From Chryseobacterium ginsenosidimutans (GTDB lineage: Bacteria; Bacteroidota; Bacteroidia; Flavobacteriales; Weeksellaceae): 64,000 bases of DNA. The stretch is taken from positions 3,517,001 through 3,581,000 of the forward strand of contig NZ_JAUSXC010000001.1 in the NCBI RefSeq assembly GCF_030823405.1. Direction: 5' to 3'. This document shows positions 18,189 through 27,790 of the stretch, in pieces (the first letter of the stretch is position 1; every line of letters begins with the position of its first letter). The notes under the pieces are model-generated. The model did no database searches, was not told the origin of the DNA, and was given only the letters and a program-made list of their open reading frames with translations. The translations under genes and the position numbers were made by a program.

Positions 18189-19358
18189 TCATTTAAATCT
18201 TAAGTTCAACGAAATAATATCAGACTGCATTCCTACAGATTTCGTATAATGTCCGTATCGGATTTCCAGCATGTTGAGACGTTCGACGCCAAACAAACCG
18301 TTCTTCGGACTGAATCGGATTCCTGCTCCGTAAAAATGGCTGTCAAATTTTGAAAGATCATAATTACTGGTATAAAAATCGTCAAAAGCAGTATGTTGCT
18401 GATAAGGCGCAAAATATTTAGCGGCTGTCTGCGAATAATATCTGTAAAAAGGGCTTACCGAAACAAAAGGTGAGATTTTCACAGGTGTCTCCAGACTGAA
18501 TGTATTTGATTTTAAACCCCAATCATCAGTATAGTAACGGTAATACGCTCTCAAAATAACTTTGTCTCCTAAGAAATAATTGGCTCTTACTCCCAAAGGA
18601 ATTTTAAACCTTTTATCGGGCAGAGCTTCCTGATGAACGGAATTATCTGTAAAATAAACACGGTGGAAAGGTAAGCTTAAATATCCTGTTTGCTGAATTC
18701 CGTCTGCCAAAAACTCCACCTGAAAATTCTGATTGATGATCTGTGAATAGGAGAGGGAAAGCGCAAAAGTATTTCTGCCACTTGTTCCTTCATTGTCTGC
18801 AGTCCGCAATTCTATGGGAGCAATCAGTTTTACCTGATCGAGATAAGCCTGGAATTTTGCCGTAAATTCTCCCATTTTATTGGCTGTTTTTTGAGAAAAT
18901 CCAACATTCGCACCGTAAGACTGATAATCGAATTCTGAAGAAAATGAAACTCCGGCCAATAATGTCGTTCCTTTGGTTTCGTTTTCACTGCTCCAACTTA
19001 ATGCCGGATAAATTCTGTTGTCTGCATGAGAAGCTGATGAATTGGCTTTCAAATCGATCATATCGGAAGATGCTGAGGTATAATGATCTATTCCGACACT
19101 GAAATTAAATTTGTTTTTTCTGTCTTTTTTATCATATTTCACCATTGTGACATCAATGGTATTGGAAATGTCTGTAAGGTTCTCTGTTCCGGTTCCTCCT
19201 GTGACCGCCGAATTGTTTCCGTCCTGTTTATAATAGCTGGAAACCAGATTAGCTTCATCAAAAGTCAGTTTTTTAGGCTGTTCATTGCCTGTATTTTCCT
19301 GTGCTTTTGCATTGAAAATTCCGAAAAGAGCAATGATACTTATTATTATTTTTTTCAT
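18189..19358 (-). CDS. DUF3570 outer-membrane beta-barrel protein
   Basis: 389 residues with a signal peptide (to about residue 19, AKAQ). The rest alternates short aromatic-rich beta strands (for example ILRAYYRYYTDDWGL, PFYRYYSQT), ending in a C-terminal phenylalanine-containing strand, as expected for an outer-membrane barrel. It matches DUF3570, commonly encoded with DUF4266, ApbE and thioredoxin genes as here. The role is unknown; the set suggests a flavin-linked redox function at the cell surface. Confidence 0.85.
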   Translation of the reverse strand: MKKIIISIIALFGIFNAKAQENTGNEQPKKLTFDEANLVSSYYKQDGNNSAVTGGTGTENLTDISNTIDVTMVKYDKKDRKNKFNFSVGIDHYTSASSDMIDLKANSSASHADNRIYPALSWSSENETKGTTLLAGVSFSSEFDYQSYGANVGFSQKTANKMGEFTAKFQAYLDQVKLIAPIELRTADNEGTSGRNTFALSLSYSQIINQNFQVEFLADGIQQTGYLSLPFHRVYFTDNSVHQEALPDKRFKIPLGVRANYFLGDKVILRAYYRYYTDDWGLKSNTFSLETPVKISPFVSVSPFYRYYSQTAAKYFAPYQQHTAFDDFYTSNYDLSKFDSHFYGAGIRFSPKNGLFGVERLNMLEIRYGHYTKSVGMQSDIISLNLRFK

Positions 19359-19391
19359 TTTAAATTACAACTAAATTTTACAATTACTCTT

Positions 19392-19619
19392 TTAATTACA
19401 TCCGCAACCGCCGCCAACTTTCCCTGCATTGGCTCCGGAAGAGCCTTCCCTGTAAGACTGAAAGCTCAGTTCGGTTTTTTCTATTGTTCTGTTTCCAAGA
19501 ACCATTTCGGCATCGTTCAGTTTATTTTTTTCGTACTCTTTTACGGTTGTACAGGATTGCGCAGAAGCAATTGTTACTAAAAAACAAATTACTGTTGATA
19601 TTTTTATGAAATTTTTCAT
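19392..19619 (-). CDS. DUF4266 small lipoprotein
   Basis: 75 residues from the ATG at 19619. A signal sequence ends in the lipobox-like ASAQSC, then TTVKEYEKNKLNDAEMVLGNRTIEKTELSFQSYREG and a glycine- and cysteine-rich end GGGCGCN, the complete DUF4266 pattern. Its 3' part is part of a 544-bp segment present a second time at 53570-54113. Encoded between ApbE and DUF3570. Whether it is a flavinylation target is unknown; an SGAN motif is present in place of the usual SGAT. Confidence 0.85.
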   Translation of the reverse strand: MKNFIKISTVICFLVTIASAQSCTTVKEYEKNKLNDAEMVLGNRTIEKTELSFQSYREGSSGANAGKVGGGCGCN

Positions 19620-19657
19620 TTGAATTGAGTTTGTTAGGTAAAATGGAATCTTTGATT

Positions 19658-20584
19658 TCATTTTAAATTAATGTTTTGAGATGAATAGATATTGTCCTGA
19701 TCGTCAATAATGATGCATTCCAGATGATTGACCTGATTTATCATATTTAGGGCAGATTCAATTCCCATAATACTTACGGGAGTAGCCATTGCATCGGCAA
19801 TTTCTGCGTTCGGACAAAAAATGGTAACACTTTTTACACCCGAAACAGGCATTCCCGTTTTTGGGTTAATGGTATGAGAATATTTTTTACCGTCGATGAC
19901 GACAAATTTTTCATAATTTCCGGAAGTTGCAATGGCCATATCTGTAATATTCATATAGGAAAACGGCTGTTTTGCATTGTCGGGATCGGCAATTCCGACA
20001 GTCCACGGTTTCCCGTCTGCCTGATTTCCCCAAGTCGTTAGATCGCCCGAAGCGTTTACAATTCCCGAAATAACTCCCCTTTTCTGAAGAAGTCTTTTTG
20101 CCATTTCGGCGGCATACCCTTTTCCGATTCCTCCGAAACCGATTCTCATTCCTTTTTCTTTTAGAAATACCGTTTGGTTTTCACGATTCAGTAGAATGTT
20201 CTGATAATTGACTAATTTCAGATGTTCTTTAATCAATTCAGGATCGGGAAGTTGTTTCATTTCACAATCGAAATTCCAGAAACTTTTGTCGATTCCACCG
20301 TATGAAATGTCAAAATATCCATCTGTGATATTACTGATTCTCAAGCTTCTTTCAATCAGGTCAAAAACTTCACAATCAACCCTTACAGGCTGTATTCCTG
20401 CATTTTGGTTGATAAGATTGGTCTGGCTTTCTTCGCTGAAGGTCGTTAGCAGTTTTTCAATTCTCCGAATTTCGTCGATCGCAGCGTCAATATGGTGTTG
20501 TGCTGTTATTTCGTCTTCGTTGACAACGGTAATTTCAAAAGCATTCCCCATTAATTTCTGAGGTCTTTTGAATTCTTTTAACAT
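19658..20584 (-). CDS. apbE: FAD:protein FMN transferase (ApbE)
   Basis: 308 residues. ApbE attaches FMN covalently to serine or threonine of extracytoplasmic redox proteins. Motifs: FDISYGGIDKSFW, GIGKGYAAEMAKRLL, NASGDLTTWG, HTINPKTGMPVSGVKSVTIFCPN and ADAMATPVSIMG, the FAD/metal-binding regions. No clear signal peptide is seen at the chosen start. The stop lies just before the DUF4266 gene, and the start is 4 bases after the thioredoxin gene. The last 94 codons are duplicated at 53.6 kb. Confidence 0.92.
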   Translation of the reverse strand: MLKEFKRPQKLMGNAFEITVVNEDEITAQHHIDAAIDEIRRIEKLLTTFSEESQTNLINQNAGIQPVRVDCEVFDLIERSLRISNITDGYFDISYGGIDKSFWNFDCEMKQLPDPELIKEHLKLVNYQNILLNRENQTVFLKEKGMRIGFGGIGKGYAAEMAKRLLQKRGVISGIVNASGDLTTWGNQADGKPWTVGIADPDNAKQPFSYMNITDMAIATSGNYEKFVVIDGKKYSHTINPKTGMPVSGVKSVTIFCPNAEIADAMATPVSIMGIESALNMINQVNHLECIIIDDQDNIYSSQNINLK

Positions 20585-20588
20585 AATT

Positions 20589-21032
20589 CTATTTTTGATT
20601 TTCTTTGATATCTCTGATTTCTTTGCTGAAAGCCAAAGCGTTTTCAGAAGGTAGACCTTCCCAGCTTTTCAGTACTTTTCCTTCAGAATTCAATAACAAT
20701 GTGTAAGGAAACAGGCCTTTTGAATTATATCGATCTGCAAGTGAAGCATTTTCTTTTTTCAGTTCGGGAGAAAGCTGATTCTTCTTATTTCTTGGAAAAT
20801 CTGCGTTGATATAGACAATTACATTGTCGGTTTCAAGCTTTTTGAAATCTTCTGTTTCGATAATATTTTTATGAAGTTTAATACATGGAATGCACCAGTC
20901 GGAACCGGAAAAATTAAGCAAAATAAGCTCTTTGTTTTCTGTTGCTTGTTTTTTAGCAGTTTCCAAACGATTCTGAGCCTTAATACCAATGGAAAAAACG
21001 ACCATCATCAAGGCTAAAATTATTGTTTTCAT
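20589..21032 (-). CDS. Secreted thioredoxin-fold protein
   Basis: 147 residues with a signal peptide (to about residue 19, GIKAQ) and the active-site WCIPC at 46-50, followed by the typical cis-proline region LFPYTLLL. It probably reduces or isomerises disulfides in the periplasm. First gene of the thioredoxin-ApbE-DUF4266-DUF3570 cluster; possibly maintains a redox-active cysteine in the C-terminal CGC of DUF4266 (inference). Confidence 0.85.
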   Translation of the reverse strand: MKTIILALMMVVFSIGIKAQNRLETAKKQATENKELILLNFSGSDWCIPCIKLHKNIIETEDFKKLETDNVIVYINADFPRNKKNQLSPELKKENASLADRYNSKGLFPYTLLLNSEGKVLKSWEGLPSENALAFSKEIRDIKENQK

Positions 21033-21140
21033 TATTTAAAAAGGTTTATAATGATATTTAATTATACGAATAGTAATAAGGCTGAAATCAACCTTATTTA
21101 AAATTTTTAAATTATTCATTATGAATAATTTAAAGCAAAA

Positions 21141-21530
21141 TTAACCTTGAGAATGTCTTGGTGGCTCCCAAACAGAATTTATAAAACCTTTATAACAAAA
21201 GTTTTCGTCATAGGAAGGTATTTTGTGAGATTTGATCTGTCTGAAATTGTCATTTTTAATTTCAAACCGAAATCCCTGTTCAATGGTGAAAAACAAGGCA
21301 AGAGGTATAGAATGAATAATGAAAGGTAAACTTTGATCTTTACCATAATCACCATCTTTAACCGGATGATCATAATGCGTTTTCAGAAATGCTATGAGAG
21401 ACATTTCCGGATTCAAAGCTTTGTGTTCACAATAATGTTCTATCAAATCAGGGATTTTCAAAAGCTGGTACAATTCGGTTGTAGAAACCAAATATAGAGA
21501 TAGCAGCAATATTGAAATCAGTTTTTTCAC
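21141..21530 (-). CDS. Small secreted protein of unknown function (paralog A)
   Basis: 129 residues. A hydrophobic N-terminus (about 1-20) is followed by STTELYQLLKIPDLIEHYCEHK, HYDHPVKDGDYGKDQ and a C-terminal NSVWEPP. It is clearly homologous to the protein at 27791-28171; together they flank the RND metal-efflux operon. Histidine, aspartate and glutamate are frequent, so metal sensing or binding is possible, but no known domain was recognised. Possibly the first or last gene of the metal-efflux transcript. Confidence 0.7.
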   Translation of the reverse strand: MKKLISILLLSLYLVSTTELYQLLKIPDLIEHYCEHKALNPEMSLIAFLKTHYDHPVKDGDYGKDQSLPFIIHSIPLALFFTIEQGFRFEIKNDNFRQIKSHKIPSYDENFCYKGFINSVWEPPRHSQG

Positions 21531-21586
21531 TTAATCAAAATTATGAAATGTTTCATTAAGAATGATTTTAAATTAAATATTATCAA

Positions 21587-22054
21587 TTATTTAACCTCTC
21601 TCTTTGTTTCATTTACCCATTTTTCTATTTCAGATTGATCAGACATCGAAAGTTTTGCCTTATGATGAATAGCTGTGTAAAAAGTAAGCGGCATTTCGCC
21701 CTCTTTTACTGTTTCTACAATTTCATTAAGTTTTTTAAGCTTTTTATCACGGCTATACGTATTGAATTCATCAAAATTCAAATGTCTTTTACCCGAATTG
21801 ACATGATCCGACAGCCACAATTTCACCGGCTGCACCTTACTGTACCAAGGATAAGAAGTATTGTTGGAATGGCAGTCGTAGCAGCTCGTTTTCAAAATGG
21901 TTTGAACTTTTACAGGTATTTTATAATAATTTTCAATGGCATTGGCAGAGTGGTTCGGACTGACATTTCTTTTAACATCAATAAACTGAATACCGATGAA
22001 CAATAACAATAGTATGATCAATATATTTTTTGTAGTAAAAAAGGATTTATTCAT
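21587..22054 (-). CDS. Haem-binding (CxxCH) secreted protein
   Basis: 155 residues with an N-terminal membrane anchor or signal (residues 8-25) and one heme c motif CYDCH at 58-62, followed by SNNTSYPWYSKVQP, the pattern of the Haem_bd domain family (YHYW-like region NTSYPWY). Probably a periplasmic c-type heme protein. It lies 48 bases downstream of the RND adaptor gene on the same strand, so it may be co-transcribed with the metal-efflux genes. Confidence 0.82.
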   Translation of the reverse strand: MNKSFFTTKNILIILLLLFIGIQFIDVKRNVSPNHSANAIENYYKIPVKVQTILKTSCYDCHSNNTSYPWYSKVQPVKLWLSDHVNSGKRHLNFDEFNTYSRDKKLKKLNEIVETVKEGEMPLTFYTAIHHKAKLSMSDQSEIEKWVNETKREVK

Positions 22055-22101
22055 TATTTCTTAGATTTTTGGATTTATATTTTTTTATTATGCAAGCAGA
22101 A

Positions 22102-23256
22102 TTATTCTTCTTCGCTTGCTGTGTTTTTAAGTTTCATCAAAAGTGTGTATGCATTTTTGGTAACAATTTTTCTGTTCTTAAAATCTTCAAAATTTTTAAT
22201 TTGAACAAAACCGTTTTCAGCTTCTCCCAACATTACAGGAATCAGTTTATAGATTTGTTTTTTTTCCTGAACAAAAACATAATCCTTACCTTCAAAATTG
22301 ACGGCACTTTCCTCAGGAAGCGCATTAGAAAAAGAGGTTTCGGTTTCTATTTCAGCGTTCATATACATTCCTGGAGTCAGGTTTTGGTCATATTGCTCAA
22401 AATGGCAATGCACATCTGCCGTTCCATCTGCATTGATGTCTTTGCTGATTAGAATAATTTCTCCACCATATTTTTTCTCAGGCTGGGTATTGGTGTAAGC
22501 TATAAATCTTTGTCCTATTTTCAGCATTTGGAGGTCTTTTTCATACACTTTAAGGTTCAGATGAATATCATTGGGATTAATAAGTTCAAATAAAACATCA
22601 GACGGATTGACAAACTTCCCTATATTCACATTCACCTTACTCACAAAACCATTGATTGTACTGTAGACTGGAACACTTTTTCTGATATTTCCCGAAGTCA
22701 AATTTCCGGGATTGATATTGACGAGCTGAAGCTGTTCTGCCAAAGTATTCATCATAATTCTCTGGCTGTTCATCTCAGACTGAGCCTGCTGCATTACTTT
22801 ATCACTGCTTGCCTGGCTCTGATTCAGCTTTTTCTGTCTGTTATAATCCAGTTCCGCAAAATGAAGTTTTGATTTTGCCATCAGATAATCCTGCTGAAGC
22901 TGGATAAACTGAGGATTTTCGATAACAGCAATTACCTGGCCTTTCTTCACCTGCATTCCCGGCAATAGGTTAGTACTTTTCAGATACCCTCCCAATGGAA
23001 CGCTTACAGAAATCATATTCTGTGGCGGAACATCTATTTTCCCGTTAATTTTAAGTATTGTAGAAATATTCTTTACAGAAAGAGACATTGTTTCTATGGG
23101 AGTATTGCTGATCTGCGCATCGGTAAGTACAACCCTACTTTCGTCTTTGGGAGTCGGTGGCTTTGCCACAGTTTCTTCCTTTTTATTGCATTGGACCGCA
23201 AAAAAGAGGATAAGCATTAATAAAACCGAATATTTATTTTGAATTGATTTTGACAT
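22102..23256 (-). CDS. RND efflux periplasmic adaptor, CusB/CzcB type
   Basis: 384 residues. A lipoprotein-like signal ends in AVQC (cysteine about residue 23). It has the membrane-fusion-protein layout: a barrel-sandwich segment (VPLGGYLKSTNLLPGMQVKKGQVIAVIENPQ), a helical hairpin (about 120-180), the second half-lipoyl segment (VYSTINGFVSKVNVNIGKFVNP) and a beta barrel. It links the inner-membrane pump to the outer-membrane channel. It starts 3 bases after the pump gene ends. Confidence 0.9.
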   Translation of the reverse strand: MSKSIQNKYSVLLMLILFFAVQCNKKEETVAKPPTPKDESRVVLTDAQISNTPIETMSLSVKNISTILKINGKIDVPPQNMISVSVPLGGYLKSTNLLPGMQVKKGQVIAVIENPQFIQLQQDYLMAKSKLHFAELDYNRQKKLNQSQASSDKVMQQAQSEMNSQRIMMNTLAEQLQLVNINPGNLTSGNIRKSVPVYSTINGFVSKVNVNIGKFVNPSDVLFELINPNDIHLNLKVYEKDLQMLKIGQRFIAYTNTQPEKKYGGEIILISKDINADGTADVHCHFEQYDQNLTPGMYMNAEIETETSFSNALPEESAVNFEGKDYVFVQEKKQIYKLIPVMLGEAENGFVQIKNFEDFKNRKIVTKNAYTLLMKLKNTASEEE

Positions 23257-23259
23257 AAT

Positions 23260-26200
23260 TTATTGATTTAAAGTAATATATTTCAGCTCAACAATACTTT
23301 CATTAAGATTCCAAACGGCATCGGTATAATTATTTTTGATACTGATCGCCTGATTGGCAAGCATTACAAATTCCAGATAATTGATTTCTCCGTTGATGAA
23401 CTGTTTTTGAGCAGTTTCAAGAATGGTATCGGCATTTTTCAGTTCATATTTCTCGTACTGAGAAACAATTTCCAAGTTTTTCTGCTGAATCTCTGAGAGT
23501 TTTTTATACTGATTATTTAATGTAAACTGAGCATTTTGCCAATCACTTTGACTTACCGATTCTGCAATTTTTGAAGCTTCAATTCTTGCTTTCTGGCTTC
23601 CCGAAAATATAGGAACAGAAACTCCCAGCTGAACAGAATGAAACTGCGGCGAAGCATTATACACTTTGTCATCAGCACCCATTCCACGGAAACTGTTGAG
23701 ATTGTAGGCGAGCTGTAAACCCGGCAGTAATTTGGATTTTTCCAAAGCCGTTTGCCGTACTGCAATATTTTTTTGCTGTTCCAATATTTTTAACAAAGGA
23801 TTACCGGAAACATCATTTTGTAGACGAGAAAGAGAAAAAATAGGTTCTCCATCTGGAATTAATTCCATTTCTGAATTAAGAAGCCATTGCAACTGCAGCT
23901 GCAAAGTTCTGAGTTCCTGTCTCACCTGTTTAATCTGGATTTCAATAGCTGATTTTTGATTGGCAGCAGTTGCTTTTTCTAAAATGTTACTCTCTCCGCT
24001 TTTCAATCTTAAAGTTGCCTTATCCAGAAATTGAGAATAAAAATCTAATGATTCATTCAGAATTTTTTCCTTTTCCTGCCAATACAGGATGTTGTAGAAT
24101 GTAAGGGTTACTCCTTTTTTCAGCTGATATTCTTTCAATGAAATATTGAGTTCGCTTTTTTTCCATTCTTCAGTGTACAGATTTTTCTGTCTTTTGTAAA
24201 CGGTGGGAAATGCAAGGTTTTGGGAAATCCCGAATTTCATATCACGATAAGCACTGTTGATTTGCCCGTAATCCGCAGAAATTCCTGTCTGAGGAGTATC
24301 TGAAGAAGTTTTAATAAGTGCTTTTGCATATTCTGATTTTAATTTTTCGCTTTTCAGGCCTCTGTTATTTTTCAAAGCTATATCAACAGCTTCATTTAAA
24401 GTGACTTTAGTTTGAGATTTCATAACACTTCCTGCTAAAACAAGAAAAATGATAAGAACGGGTGTTATTCTATTTTTTCGATTATTTTTCATCTTAAATC
24501 CTTTTTCAATACTTACATAAAGCAGTGGAAGCACAAAAAGCGTGAGTAATGTGGCAATCAAAAGTCCACCTATCACCACGGTTGCCAATGGTCTTTGGAC
24601 TTCTGCTCCGGCACCGTTACTTAGAGCCATCGGAATAAATCCTAATGAGGCCACAAAAGCAGTCATCAACACAGGTCTTAATCTGGCTTCTCCGCCGTCT
24701 ACAACAATTCTTACAATATTTTTAATTCCACCTTTATACAGCCTGTTGAATTCTGAGATTAAAACAATCCCGTTGAGAACCGCCACTCCGAAGAGGGCAA
24801 TAAATCCTACACCAGCACTAATACTGAAAGGCATTCCTCTGGCAGCCAGTAAGAACACGCCTCCAATAATAGAAAGTGGAATCGCAGTATAAATCAAAAG
24901 ACTTTCTTTAACAGAATTAAAAGCAAGAAACAATAGCACGAAAATTAAAACCAAAGCAATCGGTACTGCAATCATCAGCCTGTTTTTGGCATTTTTAAGG
25001 TTCTCAAAAGAACCTCCATACGTGACGTAATATCCCGGAGGAAGCTTCAGCTGTTGGTCTACTTTAACCTGAAGTTCTTCTACAATTCCCTGAACATCCC
25101 GATTTTTGATATTGAAACCTACCACAATTCTCCGCTGTCCGTTCTCACGCTGAATTTGGTTAGGACCATCTTTGATATCAACATTGGCAAGCTGCGAAAG
25201 CGGAATCTGATTACCTGAAGGCGTAGGAACCAACAAATTCCTGACATCATCCAGATTTTTACGGTCATTGCTGTTTAATCTTACCACCATATCAAAACGT
25301 TTTTCGCCCTCGAAAACCAAACCTGTACTTTGCCCTGCAAAAGCGGTATTGATCACTCTGTTGATATCTCCGATCGACAAATGATATTGCGCTATAACTG
25401 GTCTGTTGTACTGGATAATAACCTGGGGAAGACCTGAAACAGGTTCTATATAAAGATTTTGAGTTCCCTTTACTGTATTGATTATTTTCCCGAGCTGATT
25501 GGCATTTTTAACCAAAGTTTCCAGATTTTCTCCGAATATCTTCAAAACAACATCCTGTCTTGCGCCGGTCATCAATTCATTAAAACGCATCTGAACAGGA
25601 TACTGAAAACCAACCGTAATCCCCGGAACGTCTTCCAAAGCTTTACTCATTTTCTCGGAAAGCTCCGGAAAAGTTTTGGCAGAAGTCCATTCGCTTTTAT
25701 CTTTCAGAATTACCATCATATCCGAAGCATCCATCGGCATCGGATCCGTGGGAACTTCTCCGCTTCCTATTTTGGTGACTACTTTCTGAACTTCCGGAAA
25801 GCGGGTTTTCAATATATGCGCTGCTTTTTGTGTGCTTTCAATCGTAGTTTTGAGGTTGCTTCCGGGGAGAACTCTGGTATCGACAGCAAAATCACCTTCC
25901 TCCAGGGATGGGATAAACTCACCTCCCATTCTGCTTAAAATTACAACAGAAAGGATAAAAAGAACAATCACAATACTGAAAATAGTTTTCGGTATTCTTA
26001 AAACTTTTAATAAGGTTTTGCGGTAGAGATTTTCAGCCTTCGCCATTAACCGGTCTGAAAAGTTCATTTTGTGGCTTATTTTTTTGCTTACAATAATAGA
26101 ACTCATCATCGGAATATAGGTAAGTGAAAGAAGAAATGCTCCCAATAAGGCGAAGGCTACGGTCTGTGCCATCGGCTTAAACATTTTTCCTTCGATCCCC

Positions 26201-27609
26201 TGTAATGTTAAAATAGGCAGATACACAATAAGGATAATAATCTGTCCGAAAACAGCACTGTTCATCATTTTTCCTGCAGAATCTATGACAATAGTATCCA
26301 TTTCCTGTTTTGAAACTGAAAGGGCTTTCCTGAATTTTGAATTATGGGTAAACTGATGCATGACCGATTCTACAATAATGACGGCACCGTCTATAATCAG
26401 TCCGAAATCCAGTGCGCCAAGGCTCATCAGATTACCACTTACCCCGAAGAGATTCATCATACAAATCGCAAAAAGCATTGCCAGAGGAATAACTGAAGCT
26501 ACCAATAGACCTGCACGGAAATTTCCCAGAAACAAGACAAGTACGAAAACTACGATCAAGGCACCTTCCATTAAGTTTTTTTCAACAGTACCAATGGCAT
26601 TGTTTACCATTTTAGTTCTGTCCAAGAATGGCTCTATCACAACTCCTGCAGGCAAAGTTTTCTGGATCTGCAGAATCTTAGCTTTTACATTTTTGATGAC
26701 CTCACTGCTATTTTCGCCTTTGAGCATCATCACAATAGCTCCGGAAACTTCGCCATTATCACTATAGGTCATTGCCCCGAATCTTGTTGCATAACCATAC
26801 CTCACATCTGCAATATCTCTTATAAATAAAGGGACATCGTTGTTCTTGGTGGAGATAGAAATATTCTTGATATCATCAAGATTTCCAACAAGTCCTTCGC
26901 TTCGTATGTATAGAACAGTAGGACCTTTTTCGATATAAGAACCACCTGTATTCTGATTATTGGTCTTTAATGCATCGAAAACATCTGTAATGGTAATTCC
27001 GTAAGCATTCAGCTTATCCGGATTTACGGAAATTTCATATTGTTTCAGTTTCCCTCCAAAACTGCTGACTTCCGCAACCCCTTTTACTCCAAGCAACTGT
27101 CTTCTGACAATCCAGTCCTGCAGGGTACGGAGTTCCGTAATATCATATTTCCTTTCATATCCCTTTTTGGGACGGACTACATATTGATAAATTTCACCCA
27201 ATCCTGTTGAAATAGGTCCCAGCGTGGGGGTTCCTATATCCGGAGGGATCTGGTTCTGCAACTGCTGCAGCCTTTCTGCAACCTGCTGTCTCGCCCAGTA
27301 AATATCTATATCATCATCAAAAACGATGGTGACCAGTGAAAGACCAAACCGCGAGAAACTGCGGATTTCTTTTAACCCTGAAATATTACTGTTAGCCTGT
27401 TCTATCGGGAAAGTAACTAATCTTTCGATATCGGTAGCTCCGAATGATGGAGCGGTTGTTATCACCTGAACCTGATTATTGGTAATATCAGGGACTGCAT
27501 CTATCGGCAATTGGGTCACCTGATAGGATCCTACACCTATCAGCCCCAAAACCAATAATGCTATAATGAGTTTATTCTTTACAGAAAACTCAATGATTTT
27601 TGTAAGCAT
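23260..27609 (-). CDS. CusA/CzcA-type heavy-metal RND pump fused to a TolC-like outer-membrane factor
   Basis: 1449 residues. Residues 1 to about 1035 are a complete RND pump with twelve membrane helices and the CusA/CzcA signatures (QLPIDAVPDITNNQVQV near the start, ALDFGLIIDGAVIIVES in helix 4). From M1040 the chain continues as a TolC-type outer-membrane factor (VTLNEAVDIALKNNRGL, about 400 residues of coiled-coil repeats). M1040 begins what looks like a signal peptide ending KSQ, so the fusion probably arose from adjacent genes. CusA-TolC fusions are known in Bacteroidota. Metals likely copper, silver, zinc or cobalt. Confidence 0.93.
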   Translation of the reverse strand: MLTKIIEFSVKNKLIIALLVLGLIGVGSYQVTQLPIDAVPDITNNQVQVITTAPSFGATDIERLVTFPIEQANSNISGLKEIRSFSRFGLSLVTIVFDDDIDIYWARQQVAERLQQLQNQIPPDIGTPTLGPISTGLGEIYQYVVRPKKGYERKYDITELRTLQDWIVRRQLLGVKGVAEVSSFGGKLKQYEISVNPDKLNAYGITITDVFDALKTNNQNTGGSYIEKGPTVLYIRSEGLVGNLDDIKNISISTKNNDVPLFIRDIADVRYGYATRFGAMTYSDNGEVSGAIVMMLKGENSSEVIKNVKAKILQIQKTLPAGVVIEPFLDRTKMVNNAIGTVEKNLMEGALIVVFVLVLFLGNFRAGLLVASVIPLAMLFAICMMNLFGVSGNLMSLGALDFGLIIDGAVIIVESVMHQFTHNSKFRKALSVSKQEMDTIVIDSAGKMMNSAVFGQIIILIVYLPILTLQGIEGKMFKPMAQTVAFALLGAFLLSLTYIPMMSSIIVSKKISHKMNFSDRLMAKAENLYRKTLLKVLRIPKTIFSIVIVLFILSVVILSRMGGEFIPSLEEGDFAVDTRVLPGSNLKTTIESTQKAAHILKTRFPEVQKVVTKIGSGEVPTDPMPMDASDMMVILKDKSEWTSAKTFPELSEKMSKALEDVPGITVGFQYPVQMRFNELMTGARQDVVLKIFGENLETLVKNANQLGKIINTVKGTQNLYIEPVSGLPQVIIQYNRPVIAQYHLSIGDINRVINTAFAGQSTGLVFEGEKRFDMVVRLNSNDRKNLDDVRNLLVPTPSGNQIPLSQLANVDIKDGPNQIQRENGQRRIVVGFNIKNRDVQGIVEELQVKVDQQLKLPPGYYVTYGGSFENLKNAKNRLMIAVPIALVLIFVLLFLAFNSVKESLLIYTAIPLSIIGGVFLLAARGMPFSISAGVGFIALFGVAVLNGIVLISEFNRLYKGGIKNIVRIVVDGGEARLRPVLMTAFVASLGFIPMALSNGAGAEVQRPLATVVIGGLLIATLLTLFVLPLLYVSIEKGFKMKNNRKNRITPVLIIFLVLAGSVMKSQTKVTLNEAVDIALKNNRGLKSEKLKSEYAKALIKTSSDTPQTGISADYGQINSAYRDMKFGISQNLAFPTVYKRQKNLYTEEWKKSELNISLKEYQLKKGVTLTFYNILYWQEKEKILNESLDFYSQFLDKATLRLKSGESNILEKATAANQKSAIEIQIKQVRQELRTLQLQLQWLLNSEMELIPDGEPIFSLSRLQNDVSGNPLLKILEQQKNIAVRQTALEKSKLLPGLQLAYNLNSFRGMGADDKVYNASPQFHSVQLGVSVPIFSGSQKARIEASKIAESVSQSDWQNAQFTLNNQYKKLSEIQQKNLEIVSQYEKYELKNADTILETAQKQFINGEINYLEFVMLANQAISIKNNYTDAVWNLNESIVELKYITLNQ

Positions 27610-27750
27610 AAATAATTCTGTTAATCTTATTTGAAATAAATAATATTTGCTCCTATTCCTGCCAGAAAAGAATGTAAATTCCTATTCTTATCCTTTGATA
27701 AGAAAACATGAGGTGATTAGGTCCGGCCAAATCACAGCAGGATAAGAGAC

Positions 27751-27766
27751 CAACACAAATGTGTTG
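27751..27766. promoter_or_regulatory. 16-bp palindrome upstream of the metal-efflux operon
   Basis: CAACACAAATGTGTTG has perfect 7-base arms. It lies between the efflux pump start (27609) and the small secreted gene (27791), on the upstream side of the pump. It may be an operator for a metal regulator not encoded here, or a weak hairpin; there is no T-run. Confidence 0.35.
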
Positions 27767-27790
27767 AACCGTAAAAACAAACGGAAATGA

